From Pseudomonadota bacterium (lineage in GTDB: Bacteria; Bdellovibrionota_B; Oligoflexia; Oligoflexales; CAIYRB01), in NCBI GenBank assembly GCA_026390435.1, contig JAPLFY010000028.1:16140-80139 (forward strand): DNA of 64,000 bases, given 5' to 3'. Position 1 is the stretch's first letter. Each line of letters starts with the position of its first letter. Positions 9,067 through 19,050 of the stretch are shown in pieces. A model generated the notes under the pieces. That model did no database searches. It was not told where the DNA came from and was given only the letters and a program-made list of their open reading frames with translations. The position numbers and the translations under genes are program-made.

Positions 9067-10440
9067 TTAGCCGTTCATCGAGTCGAGGAATTCCGTGTTG
9101 GTCTTGGACTTGTCAATCTTGTCCAAGAGGAACTCCATCGCATCAACCGGGTTTAGTGGCTGCAGCAATTTCCGCAGGATCCACATACGGTTTAGAACGT
9201 CTTTTGGCAAGAGCAGATCTTCTTTACGGGTCCCTGATTTGTTCAGGTCCATCGCTGGGAAGGTCCGTTTTTCCGAAAGCTTACGGTCGAGATGGATCTC
9301 CATGTTGCCGGTACCTTTGAATTCTTCAAAGATGACCTCGTCCATCCGCGATCCGGTATCGACCAAGGCGGTCGCGATGATCGTCAGCGATCCACCCTCT
9401 TCGATATTACGGGCGGCACCAAAGAAGCGCTTAGGCTTGTGCAAAGCGTTTGAGTCTACACCACCGGAAAGAATCTTACCCGACGGCGGCACTACGCTGT
9501 TGTAAGCGCGAGCCAAGCGGGTGATCGAATCAAGTAGAATGACCACGTCCTTCTTATGTTCGACCAAGCGTTTTGCTTTTTCGATGACCATCTCAGCCAC
9601 CTGAACGTGACGCTGAGCCGGCTCGTCAAATGTCGAACTGATGACCTCACCGCGCACCGAGCGTTCCATGTCGGTCACTTCTTCAGGACGCTCGTCGATC
9701 AGGAGAACGATCAGGACGACGTCCGGATGATTCTTCGCCAATGCTGAGGCGATATCTTGCAACAGCACGGTTTTACCGGTGCGAGGAGGCGCCACAATCA
9801 GCGACCTTTGGCCTTTACCGATCGGGCAAAGCAGGTCCAAAATGCGAGTGGAGAGATTCTTTGGATTCCACTCCATCTTGAATTTTTCCATCGGATATAG
9901 CGGCGTCAAATTGTCGAAAATGATCTTTTCGAAATCAGGATCTGGCGCCGATCCATTGACGTTCTCAACTTTCAGCAGAGCGAAGTAACGTTCGCTGTCT
10001 TTAGGAGGCCGAATCTGACCGGAGACTGTGTCACCAGTGCGTAGATTGAAGCGGCGAATCTGAGACGGGGAGACGTAAATATCATCTGGGCCCGGCAGGT
10101 AGTTATAGTCCGGCGCGCGCAAGAAGCCAAAACCATCGGGCAGTGTCTCTAAAACGCCTTCGCCGTAGATGACACCACCGCGCTCCGCCTGGCCCTGCAA
10201 CAGCGCAAAGATGAGCTCTTGCTTACGCATGTTGGGCGCGCCCTCGATGCCGAGGTCCTTCGCCATCTTGTTCAGATCAGCGATGCGCTCTTCTTTTAGT
10301 TCCGTCAGATTAATGGTCGGGACGTCGTCGTTTGTTTCCGGTAACGGCGGTTCCACAAAATTCTGCTGCGACACTAAGTTTGCTTGGGGGGCAGCAGGCT
10401 TGACTGCTCTTTTCGCCTTGGTCGTCGTCGCGTCGGACAT
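9067..10440 (-). CDS. rho: Transcription termination factor Rho
   Basis: Hexameric RNA helicase that ends transcription. Order of parts: a 40-residue Ala/Pro/acidic N-terminal extension, the Rho N-terminal helical domain ([13 protein letters not shown] onward), the cold-shock RNA-binding domain with DGFGFLR (102-108), the ATPase domain with Walker A APPRTGKT (217-224), Walker B ending in LLIDERPEE, and the Q/R-loop region. The 457 residues exceed the E. coli protein by about 40, mostly the N-terminal extension. The 282-base upstream gap contains imperfect inverted repeats (for example around 10595-10625) that may belong to a regulated leader; I cannot assign one. Confidence 0.97.
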   Translation of the reverse strand: MSDATTTKAKRAVKPAAPQANLVSQQNFVEPPLPETNDDVPTINLTELKEERIADLNKMAKDLGIEGAPNMRKQELIFALLQGQAERGGVIYGEGVLETLPDGFGFLRAPDYNYLPGPDDIYVSPSQIRRFNLRTGDTVSGQIRPPKDSERYFALLKVENVNGSAPDPDFEKIIFDNLTPLYPMEKFKMEWNPKNLSTRILDLLCPIGKGQRSLIVAPPRTGKTVLLQDIASALAKNHPDVVLIVLLIDERPEEVTDMERSVRGEVISSTFDEPAQRHVQVAEMVIEKAKRLVEHKKDVVILLDSITRLARAYNSVVPPSGKILSGGVDSNALHKPKRFFGAARNIEEGGSLTIIATALVDTGSRMDEVIFEEFKGTGNMEIHLDRKLSEKRTFPAMDLNKSGTRKEDLLLPKDVLNRMWILRKLLQPLNPVDAMEFLLDKIDKSKTNTEFLDSMNG

Positions 10441-10722
10441 AGCTCTTCTCGCTAATTGGGTCGGTGGGTAAGATTTAGTGTGTTGAGATTAGTGCCTTAA
10501 CCGGGTCGTAGGACTACCGCCTTGAGTGCCAGATCTAAGAATTTGAGACAAACTCTGGCGGCCGCAGCAATGGTGGCCTTTTTTCGGGTCCTCACCAATT
10601 GGTTATGAGGAACCTGATAGTTCAAAAGCCTCGCCTTGTCAACAGCGAGGAATTGACCATTGCTGCAACACCATACCTAAGATTAAAATAGTTATAATCA
10701 ATTATTAGACGAAGGAAGACTT

Positions 10723-11187
10723 ATGCCGCTTCTGATGAAGTCAACCCGGACGGGCCTCCGCTCCGCTCTGCTCACCCTGTCTCTGATTGGTGCCGCGCTA
10801 AACACGGCTCCAGCCCAGGCAGCGTCCATGAGTAGCAGTCAGATGGGCACAGAAGAGCGGTTTCAAGACCTCTTCGTCACGGCTGGCTACTGCACGGCAT
10901 TTGGTGCCGCTCTCGGTACGGCATTTTTAGCCTTCACAAGCAACCCCGCGGAAAATCTGCGCTTTGTGGCTGTCGGAGCATCCCTGGGCTTTATCGGCGG
11001 CTCGGCTCTTGGCTCCTACGTGGTCCTTTCCCCGTTACTGGCCGGCGACGGGCCCGGTACCTACAACGGGACCCTGGCATCCGAGGGACTACTTCCCGCC
11101 CACGGACTGGTGCTACGCCCAACCATCGATCGCGTAACCCACAGGCTTAAGTCGATTGAGGGCGGACTAACTTTAGCTAGATTCTAA
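10723..11187 (+). CDS. Exported small hypothetical protein
   Basis: I do not recognise this 154-residue protein. It has a good signal peptide (basic start, hydrophobic core, cleavage expected after AQA near residue 33). A Gly/Ala-rich pair of hydrophobic stretches follows (about 50-70 and 83-105) with repeated small residues, like a glycine-zipper hairpin, so it may associate with a membrane. The ATG has GAAGGAAG upstream. A TATAAT box lies at 10693-10698, but no convincing -35 sits at the right distance. It is divergent from rho. Confidence 0.6.
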   Translation: MPLLMKSTRTGLRSALLTLSLIGAALNTAPAQAASMSSSQMGTEERFQDLFVTAGYCTAFGAALGTAFLAFTSNPAENLRFVAVGASLGFIGGSALGSYVVLSPLLAGDGPGTYNGTLASEGLLPAHGLVLRPTIDRVTHRLKSIEGGLTLARF

Positions 11188-11212
11188 GTTGCCACCCGAC
11201 CAACCCTAGCAC

Positions 11213-13039
11213 CTAGCCCAGAATACCCCGATAGGCCTCGGACGCGATCACGTCACGCGGCGCACCTGATGTCACCAACTCCCCGTGATTCAGGAGCAGC
11301 AACACATCCGCAATCTCCGCGGCGGCAAGCCGATGCGCAATGGTGACCACGACCGCACCATCATCCGCCAACTGCCGTAGCAGACCGTAGATGATTCTTT
11401 CGATCTCTGGATCGAGTGCAGACGTACCCTCGTCAATCAACACAAAGGGCTGATGCTGATACCAAAGCCTAGCGAGTAACAGGCGCTGGGCCTGCCCACC
11501 CGAGACGCCGACGCCACCCTCACCCACGTGCGTCTGGACCCCGCCCGGCAACCCAGCAACCAGCTCCGTCAAGCCGACGCGCGCCAGCGCAGCCTCGACG
11601 CGCGCTATATCTGCAGCCTCGGGGTAAGCAACATTCGCCGCAATGGAGTCTGGCAGCAAAATCACTTTCTGAGGCATATACGCCAAACCAGCACCAATGA
11701 CTGGCTGCGCGGACTCAAAGCGCAGCGTCCCACCAATAGGCGTCACCAAGCCCAGCAAAATATTAAATAGAGTCGATTTACCGGCACCCGAAGGACCAGC
11801 TAGGCAATAGATACGCCCCGCCTCGAAGCTAAAGGAAAGATTTTTTAGAGCCGGCTTGTCAGCCCCAGGGTAGGTTGCCGTCAACTGCTCACAAATGATC
11901 CGTGATTGCGGCGCCAACACCCGTGGCGCTGAGGCTACCTCAGCTTGGGCATGGGCCTGCAAGAATCCAAGCAAAGACCGCAAACGATCGACAGCAGCTG
12001 CGCCCTCACGGTTGGCATTTAAATATCGCCCCAGCTTGGCACCTGCCTGCGACAAAAGCCCCAGGGTAGAAAAGAAGGACAGCTCGATAGCCCCAGTCGA
12101 TCGGCCCGCATTGATATCCCGCAAAGCAATGATCAAGACCACAACCATGGCGACCACGGCGAATGCCTCAAGTAAAGGTGAGGTTCGCGCCTTTACCCGC
12201 GCTGCACGCAAAAATCGCTCGTAAAGGCCGGTGGTCAGAGACTCCATCTTGGCGATCTCGACCCCTTCCGTTCTGTAGTGCTTAATAGTCTCGATACCCA
12301 TCAAACGCTGCTGCAACCACTCGGTTAGCTGAGAATAATCTGCAAGGGCTTTCGCGGCACGCCGCCTGAGTACGCGGCCGATCCGTGAGCCCACCGCAGC
12401 CGCAGGCGCAACGCCAAGAAGGAAAATCGCAGTTAGCTTCGGTGAGAGCATCACCAACATGACAGCCAAAAACACCACCTGAAAGGCTTCACGCGGCAGG
12501 CCACCATAAAAATGCACGAGGTATTCGCGCATGAGTTTAACGTCCGTGGTGATGCCGCTGGACAGCTGCTCTTCCATAGACCGACCAGTTTGATCGCGGC
12601 GATACCTGGGTGCCAGCCCTATGTAGCTACCCGCCAAATCATCCCGCAATCGCAGTGAGATAATTTCCCCCGCGCGCTCCCACAGAAACCACTGGGCTAA
12701 GCCAAGGACACTCTTACTTAAGGCCAGCACCACAAGTAGCCACGGAAGCTGCTTAAGCAGATCCCCCGCACTAATGCCGGACTCGCCATAAAAACGCGTG
12801 ATGATCGGCCCCAACCACTCACCAAATAATGCGACAAATTGCATATGTTCGTCGCGCGGAGCGGTGATAACCTGGACACAGGGACCAACTAAGGCCGCCA
12901 CTAGCGCACTAACCACGCCAAGCGCCGCAGCCATCACTAAGGCAGCACTAAGCCCCCCCATGAGTGGCCCTAAATAAAACCAAAGCAGTGCCTTGTTATC
13001 GCGCATTGCTGGCCCTGGAATATTTACTGTTTCCATCAT
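11213..13039 (-). CDS. ABC exporter, fused permease and ATPase (MsbA-like)
   Basis: A 608-residue half-transporter: six membrane segments (about 20-340) followed by one nucleotide-binding domain. The latter shows Walker A GPSGAGKST, the signature VSGGQAQRL, Walker B ending LLIDEGTSALD and the switch His in IAHR. The Walker B acidic pair is D-E, so it should hydrolyse ATP. The overall form resembles MsbA-type lipid or multidrug exporters; the substrate cannot be deduced. It is monocistronic, converging on the 10723 gene. Two ATGs lie at the start; the first is used here. Confidence 0.88.
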   Translation of the reverse strand: MMETVNIPGPAMRDNKALLWFYLGPLMGGLSAALVMAAALGVVSALVAALVGPCVQVITAPRDEHMQFVALFGEWLGPIITRFYGESGISAGDLLKQLPWLLVVLALSKSVLGLAQWFLWERAGEIISLRLRDDLAGSYIGLAPRYRRDQTGRSMEEQLSSGITTDVKLMREYLVHFYGGLPREAFQVVFLAVMLVMLSPKLTAIFLLGVAPAAAVGSRIGRVLRRRAAKALADYSQLTEWLQQRLMGIETIKHYRTEGVEIAKMESLTTGLYERFLRAARVKARTSPLLEAFAVVAMVVVLIIALRDINAGRSTGAIELSFFSTLGLLSQAGAKLGRYLNANREGAAAVDRLRSLLGFLQAHAQAEVASAPRVLAPQSRIICEQLTATYPGADKPALKNLSFSFEAGRIYCLAGPSGAGKSTLFNILLGLVTPIGGTLRFESAQPVIGAGLAYMPQKVILLPDSIAANVAYPEAADIARVEAALARVGLTELVAGLPGGVQTHVGEGGVGVSGGQAQRLLLARLWYQHQPFVLIDEGTSALDPEIERIIYGLLRQLADDGAVVVTIAHRLAAAEIADVLLLLNHGELVTSGAPRDVIASEAYRGILG

Positions 13040-13235
13040 AGTTCGCTTCTAACATGCGGTAACCAGCAGAGCAACCGCTTGCAGACCACCGCGAGAGACT
13101 AGACTTAAATTACTTATATCAGCCGCTTACAGAGGCCGTCACGGCTCGGGCCCCGGCACCCGTGTGAAGCTGTCCAGCGGTCAAGGCACTTGGTAACATA
13201 AAAGTTAAATCACCGCCGCAGCACTGGACAACCGC

Positions 13236-14039
13236 ATGTCGCAATCAGTTGCACGAAAGAGCTCCGCGTCTAAGCCGATGTCAAAATCTGCGCCTTCCGC
13301 ATTATGGCATGGCCTCGACGCTCACCTGTCACGTGGAAACCGCACAGTTCGCGTTGGTGACACGACATTTGCACTGAACTGCCTTGAGGACATGGAAGAG
13401 GCATTCCAGCAGAGCTTCAAAGCCCTCCCTCACGAGGGGCGAGCAATAGCAGCAGGCAACGCCGCTGAGCTAACCCCACATTTTGGTGTCGTCTGGCCGT
13501 CAGCGGTGGGCCTTGCCGAACACGTTCAACAATTTCTCGACGCTGGCAACTCGCCAATCACGACCCTTGAACTCGGCTGCGGTCTCGGCCTGCCAAGCAT
13601 AGTTGCCGCTAAGCGAGGAGTGACACGGGTCATCGCCACCGATCGCCACCCACTGGTGTCGCAATTCCTCGACCGCAATGCGGCCAACAACAGCCTGCAA
13701 CCGATTCATTATCAGTCCCTCGATTGGCGCGACTTAAATGAGACCTCAACCTTAGGGCTAAAGCAGCAGGTCGATTTGCTCATGGGGAGTGATCTGCTTT
13801 ACGAAGCTTGGCAGCCAGGCTTTCTGGCGGCAGCAGTGGCCCACCTCTTGGCTCCAGATGGCGTCGCCATGTTGGCAGACCCAGGACGAAAATACATGGA
13901 TGAATTCCTGGATTTAAGTGCGGCGCATAACATCACGTGCAGAGAGACCTGCTTACGCAGGGTTCAGCTCGGCGAGGCCGTCAGCGATGTGCTCGTCATC
14001 GAGCTAGTGTGGATAAATTTCCAGGATGAGAAATTCTGA
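13236..14039 (+). CDS. Class I methyltransferase (family-16 / METTL21-like)
   Basis: S-adenosylmethionine-dependent methyltransferase. The nucleotide-binding loop is LELGCGLGLPSIVAAKRG, followed by the acidic end of strand two (ATDRHP) and the GSDLLYE segment, which resembles the D-V-L-Y motif of family-16 lysine methyltransferases. The first 60 or so residues are Ser/Lys-rich and poorly conserved in character. The substrate is probably a protein side chain, but this is only family-level inference. It starts at ATG 13236 after a 196-base divergent gap, and tRNA-Ala follows 43 bases after its stop. Confidence 0.65.
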   Translation: MSQSVARKSSASKPMSKSAPSALWHGLDAHLSRGNRTVRVGDTTFALNCLEDMEEAFQQSFKALPHEGRAIAAGNAAELTPHFGVVWPSAVGLAEHVQQFLDAGNSPITTLELGCGLGLPSIVAAKRGVTRVIATDRHPLVSQFLDRNAANNSLQPIHYQSLDWRDLNETSTLGLKQQVDLLMGSDLLYEAWQPGFLAAAVAHLLAPDGVAMLADPGRKYMDEFLDLSAAHNITCRETCLRRVQLGEAVSDVLVIELVWINFQDEKF

Positions 14040-14082
14040 CTTGCGCTCCTGATTTCGATTAGGCATAGTTGGTCGCTGTTAC

Positions 14083-14158
14083 GGGGGATTAGCTCAGTTG
14101 GTAGAGCACTAGATTTGCATTCTAGGGGTCAGGAGTTCGAATCTCCTATCCTCCACCA
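14083..14158 (+). tRNA. tRNA-Ala (anticodon TGC)
   Basis: A complete 76-base cloverleaf: acceptor GGGGGAT/ATCCTCC (one G-T), D-arm with AGCTCAGTTGGTAGAGC, anticodon stem CTAGA/TCTAG around TTTGCAT, T-arm AGGAG/CTCCT with TTCGAAT, discriminator A and an encoded CCA. It decodes GCA, GCG and probably GCU. It is not part of an rRNA operon here. Confidence 0.97.
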
Positions 14159-14176
14159 TAACAAAAAATAGTCGAA

Positions 14177-14211
14177 CCCTAGATTTTCCAAAATCTGGGG
14201 TTTTTCTTTTT
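14177..14211 (+). terminator. Intrinsic terminator after tRNA-Ala(TGC)
   Basis: An 11-bp stem (14177-14187 with 14190-14200, one G-T pair, 2-base loop) is followed directly by TTTTTCTTTTT. It starts 19 bases after the tRNA 3' end. Confidence 0.88.
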
Positions 14212-14278
14212 CAGCACCAATCGGCCCGGCCTCAGCGCCAGGCCACGTTGCTTACGCCCTGCTAGCGCAGCATTGTTC

Positions 14279-14839
14279 TCACCAGGAGGAATGACAGCCC
14301 CATTCATCCTCAGGGAATACACAGTAGTCGCCACGAGGTGATTTAAGTCGCGAGAATACCCACAATCGCCCTACTTTTTCCGCTTGGCGCTCCTGGCTAA
14401 CAAAACTCCCTGCGATGCAGGCTATGGGTGTATTTTTTAAAATTTTGCGCAGTATCCACATCTGGTCTCGGCAGTAAGACTCTCCGTAACCTCGTCTGTA
14501 CATGTAAGTGTCTGAGTATCGACCAACCTCTACCTTTAATTCTGGATCGGATCCTTCAGATTCAGATTCAGATTCAGATTCAGATTCAGATTCCGAATCC
14601 TCAACCGAGGTGCAATAAATGCGAATTTTGCGGGTATCAAAACATTGCCAAGCAGTTGCTCCATTGTCGCGAAAGTCCTTACCGTAGTGCCGCGCTATAT
14701 CTTTGCGGCCATACGCTAGATCTCGTTCATCCAGGACACCAAATGTAGGCGTCAAGAAGACATCATCACCCGAGATGGGAGCATCCTGTGCGAATAGGTT
14801 TGTAGCTAATAAACTTAGCAGCAAATGTGCTACTGACAT
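14279..14839 (-). CDS. Exported Cys-rich hypothetical protein with Ser-Glu repeat
   Basis: I do not recognise this 186-residue protein. It begins with a signal peptide (hydrophobic [12 protein letters not shown], cleavage expected after FAQ or nearby). The middle has seven consecutive Ser-Glu dipeptides encoded by a hexanucleotide repeat, and Cys residues flank it on both sides, suggesting disulfides in the periplasm. Its ATG overlaps the last 10 bases of the transglycosylase gene, so it is the third gene of a coupled cassette with 14830-15750 and 15747-16340. One possible role is a periplasmic partner or inhibitor of the transglycosylase; this is speculation from position only. Confidence 0.65.
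   Translation of the reverse strand: MSVAHLLLSLLATNLFAQDAPISGDDVFLTPTFGVLDERDLAYGRKDIARHYGKDFRDNGATAWQCFDTRKIRIYCTSVEDSESESESESESESEGSDPELKVEVGRYSDTYMYRRGYGESYCRDQMWILRKILKNTPIACIAGSFVSQERQAEKVGRLWVFSRLKSPRGDYCVFPEDEWGCHSSW
14555..14596. repeat. Hexanucleotide tandem repeat (TTCAGA)6 plus one variant unit
   Basis: Six exact TTCAGA units and a seventh TTCCGA lie inside the exported protein gene, where they encode Ser-Glu pairs on the minus strand. Because the unit is six bases, copy changes would alter repeat length without shifting frame. Confidence 0.95.
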
Positions 14840-15750
14840 TTTTCTAATTTTTCCATGAACGTGCGGAATGGCAGCATTTTTCTTGCTAGTTCGTCCGCTG
14901 GTTTATTGCGATAACCCTTGTAAAATATGACCGTTTCATCCCAAGACACATCACCACCTAGCTTCGCTTCAGCAAGTTTCCTTTTGTGAAACAACCAGCG
15001 AATCCCAACGCAAATATTGACGGTCGGCTCCATAAGGTCTTCGCCGTTGACATCAACTAGGTGATCTTTCACCTCAATATTGCGACTTCGGAGCACTCGC
15101 AGTGTCCCGTCAGTTACCTGCATCAAGCCGTAAACCTTACCTTCACCTTTGCCGGCCGGCCGAGATTTAAGATTGTTGAACGAGGACTCCGACGCAATCA
15201 GAGCCTTCACCACGTTCGGCGTAAGCGCAATACGCGGCTTCATCACATCATTCCAGTATTTGACCCATCCAGCGATATACGAATCAACATTTTGGCGACT
15301 ATCGAACTCATACATTTTAGGGCATGGCAGGGCATCAATCGCACCCAAATGAATCCGAGAAATTTCTATAATCTCGGCAGCATTTAGCACGTCAAGCCTA
15401 GCCCTATTTTTCTGGCAATAGGCCTTAACGGCAGTGGTCTTGCCCCCCCCCAGTTTGCGAACGTGCGCCTTTACAAAATGAGACCCTATTGGACAAACGC
15501 GCCACGCATGAATTTCTCCACCACCAACGGGGGCAAGAAGCTTGTCAAGGCCGTCAACGGACTCGCCCTCTCCCGATGAGGAGGATTGCTCGGCAATTAT
15601 CCTCTCTAGTTGTCGAGCCAGCTTCATGAACGGCTTCATGATCCGCTCTTTATGACGATGCGCTCGCTTTTTTTGTTGGATGACCTTTGGAAAATTTTTC
15701 AAAGCCAGTTGGATGTCCGCAAGAATCTTCTCTCTTTCTTCCGGACTCAT
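14830..15750 (-). CDS. Transglycosylase SLT-domain protein without signal peptide
   Basis: The C-terminal half (about 175-300) has the SLT lysozyme-like fold: ALIASESSF with the catalytic Glu, GLMQV, and a later VNICVGIRWL helix. Such domains cleave the peptidoglycan glycan strand. The N-terminal 75 residues are highly charged and helical, followed by a small Cys/His segment (WRVCPIGSHFVKAH, then AVKAYC) resembling short modules seen in phage-type lysozyme proteins. No signal peptide or membrane anchor is visible, so reaching the wall would need lysis, a dedicated exporter or injection. Its ATG overlaps the upstream ATPase stop (ATGA), and its TAG lies within the downstream gene. Confidence 0.78.
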   Translation of the reverse strand: MSPEEREKILADIQLALKNFPKVIQQKKRAHRHKERIMKPFMKLARQLERIIAEQSSSSGEGESVDGLDKLLAPVGGGEIHAWRVCPIGSHFVKAHVRKLGGGKTTAVKAYCQKNRARLDVLNAAEIIEISRIHLGAIDALPCPKMYEFDSRQNVDSYIAGWVKYWNDVMKPRIALTPNVVKALIASESSFNNLKSRPAGKGEGKVYGLMQVTDGTLRVLRSRNIEVKDHLVDVNGEDLMEPTVNICVGIRWLFHKRKLAEAKLGGDVSWDETVIFYKGYRNKPADELARKMLPFRTFMEKLEKCQ

Positions 15751-16340
15751 AGTGCTTCCTCGTGGATGAGGTTAGTAACAAACTCGGTTTGAAGCCGCTC
15801 TGGGAGCTGATCGAATTCATGTTTACTCATCGTCAGTACTGGAGACGCTGATGAATTGTCAAACATGTACCAATCAACGGCTACAGGCCGATACACATAC
15901 CAAAAGTTTCTGAAACAACGAGGATAGCGGCGGCGCACTGCATCACTAGGAATATCATGGCCACCAAGTTTCACGCGTTCACGAATCCGCTTCAGGTTTT
16001 TTGCCACATCGTCTAAGTATAAAAAATAAATAGTAGTTTCGTAACCTTGCCTCTTCGCCTCCACAAGTGTCGGTAGCCACGACTTACCGGATAATGTCGA
16101 TTCAAAACCGAAGCTCTCACCTCGAGCGATTCGACTTTTCACCTCGGATATCAAGATGCGCCCTGCCTGGAAAGCGGCCTTCTCAAAATCACCAGGCGCA
16201 ATACCAGAGGCAATCAAGTCTGGGTTCAAAAAAACTGATTTGTGCTTCGTCCTGAGAAAATAGGACTCGGCGAATGTCGATTTTCCGCTCCCATTTGGTC
16301 CCGCCACGATCTCAATAACTTTGGTCTGCGATGTTTTAAT
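15747..16340 (-). CDS. Zeta-toxin-like P-loop ATPase/kinase, probable ATT start
   Basis: It belongs to the zeta-toxin-like P-loop family (COG4185-type, annotated 'zeta toxin family protein'). The P-loop GPNGSGKST opens the protein; NPDLIA, ESFGFESTLSG and GGHDIP followed by RRRYPR complete the family pattern. True zeta toxins phosphorylate UDP-N-acetylglucosamine; that activity is not shown here and no epsilon-like antitoxin is adjacent. The first standard start is GTG at 16307, but that cuts the beta strand before the P-loop. The frame stays open 12 codons further, and an ATT at 16340 has AGGAG spaced 7 bases upstream with a TAG just before it, so ATT is proposed. It overlaps the transglycosylase gene by 4 bases. 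Confidence 0.78.
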   Translation of the reverse strand: MKTSQTKVIEIVAGPNGSGKSTFAESYFLRTKHKSVFLNPDLIASGIAPGDFEKAAFQAGRILISEVKSRIARGESFGFESTLSGKSWLPTLVEAKRQGYETTIYFLYLDDVAKNLKRIRERVKLGGHDIPSDAVRRRYPRCFRNFWYVYRPVAVDWYMFDNSSASPVLTMSKHEFDQLPERLQTEFVTNLIHEEAL

Positions 16341-16588
16341 AAGCTATCTCCTAGCAAGGCAAATAATTGCCTAGCCGCCAAATAAGACCATGAAAACAGC
16401 AAAAGTATACAGTACTTCTCGCCCTAACTAAAGCGCCCTGTAGAAACGAGATCATTGTCGGTGGGCGTTAAACACATCGCAATGCCCAAGCCCCGCCCCA
16501 ATGACTCAATTTACCTTATGGCTCCTGGGTGATACGGTCGCCTACGTGGGACCCAGACATGTGAGTTCCACGCAATGGAGCACCGCCA

Positions 16589-19009
16589 GTGGAGCCTATC
16601 ACCCAAAAACCTTACTCAGGACTGAGCAGCGAAGCGGCAGCAAATCTCCTCGCTCAGCACGGCCGCAACGAGATCGAACAAAGCAAGACACGATCTCCCT
16701 GGCAGCTACTCTTTGAACAGTTCAAAAGCCCGCTAGTCGTCATACTCATCTTTGCTTGCGCACTGTCTGCCGCATTAGGCGAGGTCGTTGAATCTGCTGC
16801 GATAGGAGCGATCTTAGCGCTAAATGCCTTGATTGGTTTCTTTCAGGAGTACCGCGCTGAAACTGCAATCTTGGCGCTTCAAGAAATCACTGCTCCCAGA
16901 GCAAAAGTCATCCGAGATGGGCGCCAGTTAATCATTCCTGCTCGCGACGTAGTTCCTGGCGAAATCCTACTGCTAGAAGCTGGTGACATCGTAGCTGCTG
17001 ACTCAGAGATTGTAGAATCGTCTCACTTACAGGTGAACGAAGCCATTTTAACTGGCGAGAGCCGCCCCGCCAGAAAAGCGCTGCCCAATCCAACCGCCAC
17101 TCAACCACCAAACGAACGTGACAGTTTGGTATTTATGGGAACCGCGGTGGTCACTGGCACAGCTTTAGTCAAAGCCACAGCAACCGGCATGAGGACAGAG
17201 CTCGGGCGCATCGCTAAACTAATTTCCACTGCCGAATCAGGACCCACGCCGCTGCAAGTCCAGTTAGCAAACGTGGGGAGATCGTTACTTTTAATTTGTC
17301 TAGCAGTGGTCACCGTCGTAGCTATCATCGGTATCGCTCAAGGGCGATCCTGGCTGGATATTTTGGTGTTTTCTGTCTCACTCGCAGTCGCTGCAGTACC
17401 GGAGGGCATGCCAGCAATTGTCACCGTCGCACTGGCCCTGGGAGTGCAGCGATTAGCCGCGCGCAATGCCCTGATCAGAAAACTACCCAGCGTAGAAACC
17501 CTCGGCAGCGTCTCCGTCATCTGCACAGACAAAACCGGAACACTGACCACAGGACAAATGCGAGTCAGAGACATCTGGGGCGAAGACCCTACCGAGATCT
17601 TGCGCGCTGCGGCTTCCTGTTGTGATGCAGAACTTGATCTGCAGGGTAACAGTGGTACCGGCGACCCTACCGAAATCGCCATTTTGATTGCTGCACTCGA
17701 AAGAGGAATAAGCAAAGAGACGATCGAAAGCGCAAACCCAAGGACATCTTCAGAGCCATTTGATGCCGAGCGCCGCCGTATGTCGGTACTTAGGCAAGAC
17801 TCAGTTAATTACGTAAAAGGTGCATCAGAGACGATTTTTGCTCTTTCGAACCTTTCTTACGCACATCTTCAGGACGCGACAAAGGCAGCAACAGACATGT
17901 CGGCACGTGGCCTTCGGGTACTGGCAGTTGCTATAGGTCATGGACCCGGTGAGAGAAATTTACAGTTTTTGGGCCTCCTCGGTATCGCTGATCCACCGCG
18001 AATAGAGGCAGCTGATTCCATCAGAGAGGCACGGCGTGCAGGAATTATTCCGGTGATGATCACCGGAGATCATCCGCACACTGCCGCCGCCATCGCTCGC
18101 GAACTCGGACTATTACTCGAAGGCGAAGCCGTCGACTCCCGAGTGCATGCACGCGCAACACCCGAGGACAAGCTCAAGTTAGTTCGCAAGTGGAAAAGCG
18201 AAGGCCATATCGTGGCCATGACAGGTGACGGCGTCAACGACGCACCCGCTCTCAGAGAAGCACATATCGGCATCGCTATGGGTCGAAGCGGCACCGAAGT
18301 GACCCGCCAAGCCTCCGACCTTATTCTCGCAGATGACAATTTTGCCACCATTGTCGCCGCCGTACGCGAGGGACGAGGGATTTTTGAAAACATAAGACGA
18401 TCGATCAGTTACCTTTTGACCGGTAATTTGGCCGAGATCGCCGTAGTGCTGGGAGCTATCATTCTCTCGCTGCCACTGCCCCTGCTGGCTCCGCACCTAC
18501 TGTGGATCAATTTAGTCACGGATGCACTACCGGCACTTACATTGATCGTAGAGAAATTGTCACCAAACATCATGACACGTCCACCGCGGTCAAAAAACGA
18601 GCCCCTATTGGGGCGTCCAGAATGGATGCAAATTATCGCGGTGGGACTCCTCGAAGCGGCCGTTTCCCTTGGCCTATACTGGTACCTGCTTAAAGAGCAC
18701 GATGTTGACTATGCTCGCAGCATTTTATTTAGCGAAATAGTTTTCAGTCAATTAGTCAGAGCCTTCGGAGCCAGATCATCGACGCGGACTTTCTGGGAGG
18801 CCGGCCTGTTCAGCAATCTCTGGATACTAGCGATCGTCTTGATTACAGGACTAATACAAATCAGCCTACATTACATCCCGGTCGCTCAACAAATGTTTGC
18901 GCTGCAGCCACTACACCTGGCCGATTTTTTACTGATTGGTCCATGCGCCCTAGTCACCGTTTCCGTCATTGAAATCAGGAAACTTCTGATGAGAGCATTT
19001 AAATCATAA
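16589..19009 (+). CDS. Cation-transporting P-type ATPase (P2 type, Ca2+-ATPase-like)
   Basis: An 806-residue inner-membrane ion pump. Visible motifs: the actuator TGES (in LTGESRPA), the M4 segment AAVPEGMPA, the phosphorylation site DKTGTLTT (Asp314), the hinge [11 protein letters not shown], and M6 with [19 protein letters not shown] with NLVTDALP places it among P2A-type Ca2+/Mn2+ or Na+ pumps; which ion cannot be settled by eye. The GTG at 16589 is the only plausible start, preceded by GGAG 8 bases upstream and by an in-frame stop nine codons back. It is monocistronic and convergent with the next lipoprotein gene. Confidence 0.9.
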   Translation: MEPITQKPYSGLSSEAAANLLAQHGRNEIEQSKTRSPWQLLFEQFKSPLVVILIFACALSAALGEVVESAAIGAILALNALIGFFQEYRAETAILALQEITAPRAKVIRDGRQLIIPARDVVPGEILLLEAGDIVAADSEIVESSHLQVNEAILTGESRPARKALPNPTATQPPNERDSLVFMGTAVVTGTALVKATATGMRTELGRIAKLISTAESGPTPLQVQLANVGRSLLLICLAVVTVVAIIGIAQGRSWLDILVFSVSLAVAAVPEGMPAIVTVALALGVQRLAARNALIRKLPSVETLGSVSVICTDKTGTLTTGQMRVRDIWGEDPTEILRAAASCCDAELDLQGNSGTGDPTEIAILIAALERGISKETIESANPRTSSEPFDAERRRMSVLRQDSVNYVKGASETIFALSNLSYAHLQDATKAATDMSARGLRVLAVAIGHGPGERNLQFLGLLGIADPPRIEAADSIREARRAGIIPVMITGDHPHTAAAIARELGLLLEGEAVDSRVHARATPEDKLKLVRKWKSEGHIVAMTGDGVNDAPALREAHIGIAMGRSGTEVTRQASDLILADDNFATIVAAVREGRGIFENIRRSISYLLTGNLAEIAVVLGAIILSLPLPLLAPHLLWINLVTDALPALTLIVEKLSPNIMTRPPRSKNEPLLGRPEWMQIIAVGLLEAAVSLGLYWYLLKEHDVDYARSILFSEIVFSQLVRAFGARSSTRTFWEAGLFSNLWILAIVLITGLIQISLHYIPVAQQMFALQPLHLADFLLIGPCALVTVSVIEIRKLLMRAFKS

Positions 19010-19050
19010 CTGAGACACTAACTCAATGTTGTGACCGCCTCTGAGAAAAT

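Noticed and set aside
10595..10655. Inverted repeats in the rho upstream region as an attenuator
   Set aside because: Stems are imperfect or short and no T-run follows on the rho (minus) strand; not strong enough to annotate.
14083..16588. tRNA-Ala as an integration site with a direct repeat of its 3' end
   Set aside because: I looked for a copy of the tRNA 3' end after the cassette and did not see one, and no integrase gene is present, so an island with att sites is not supported.
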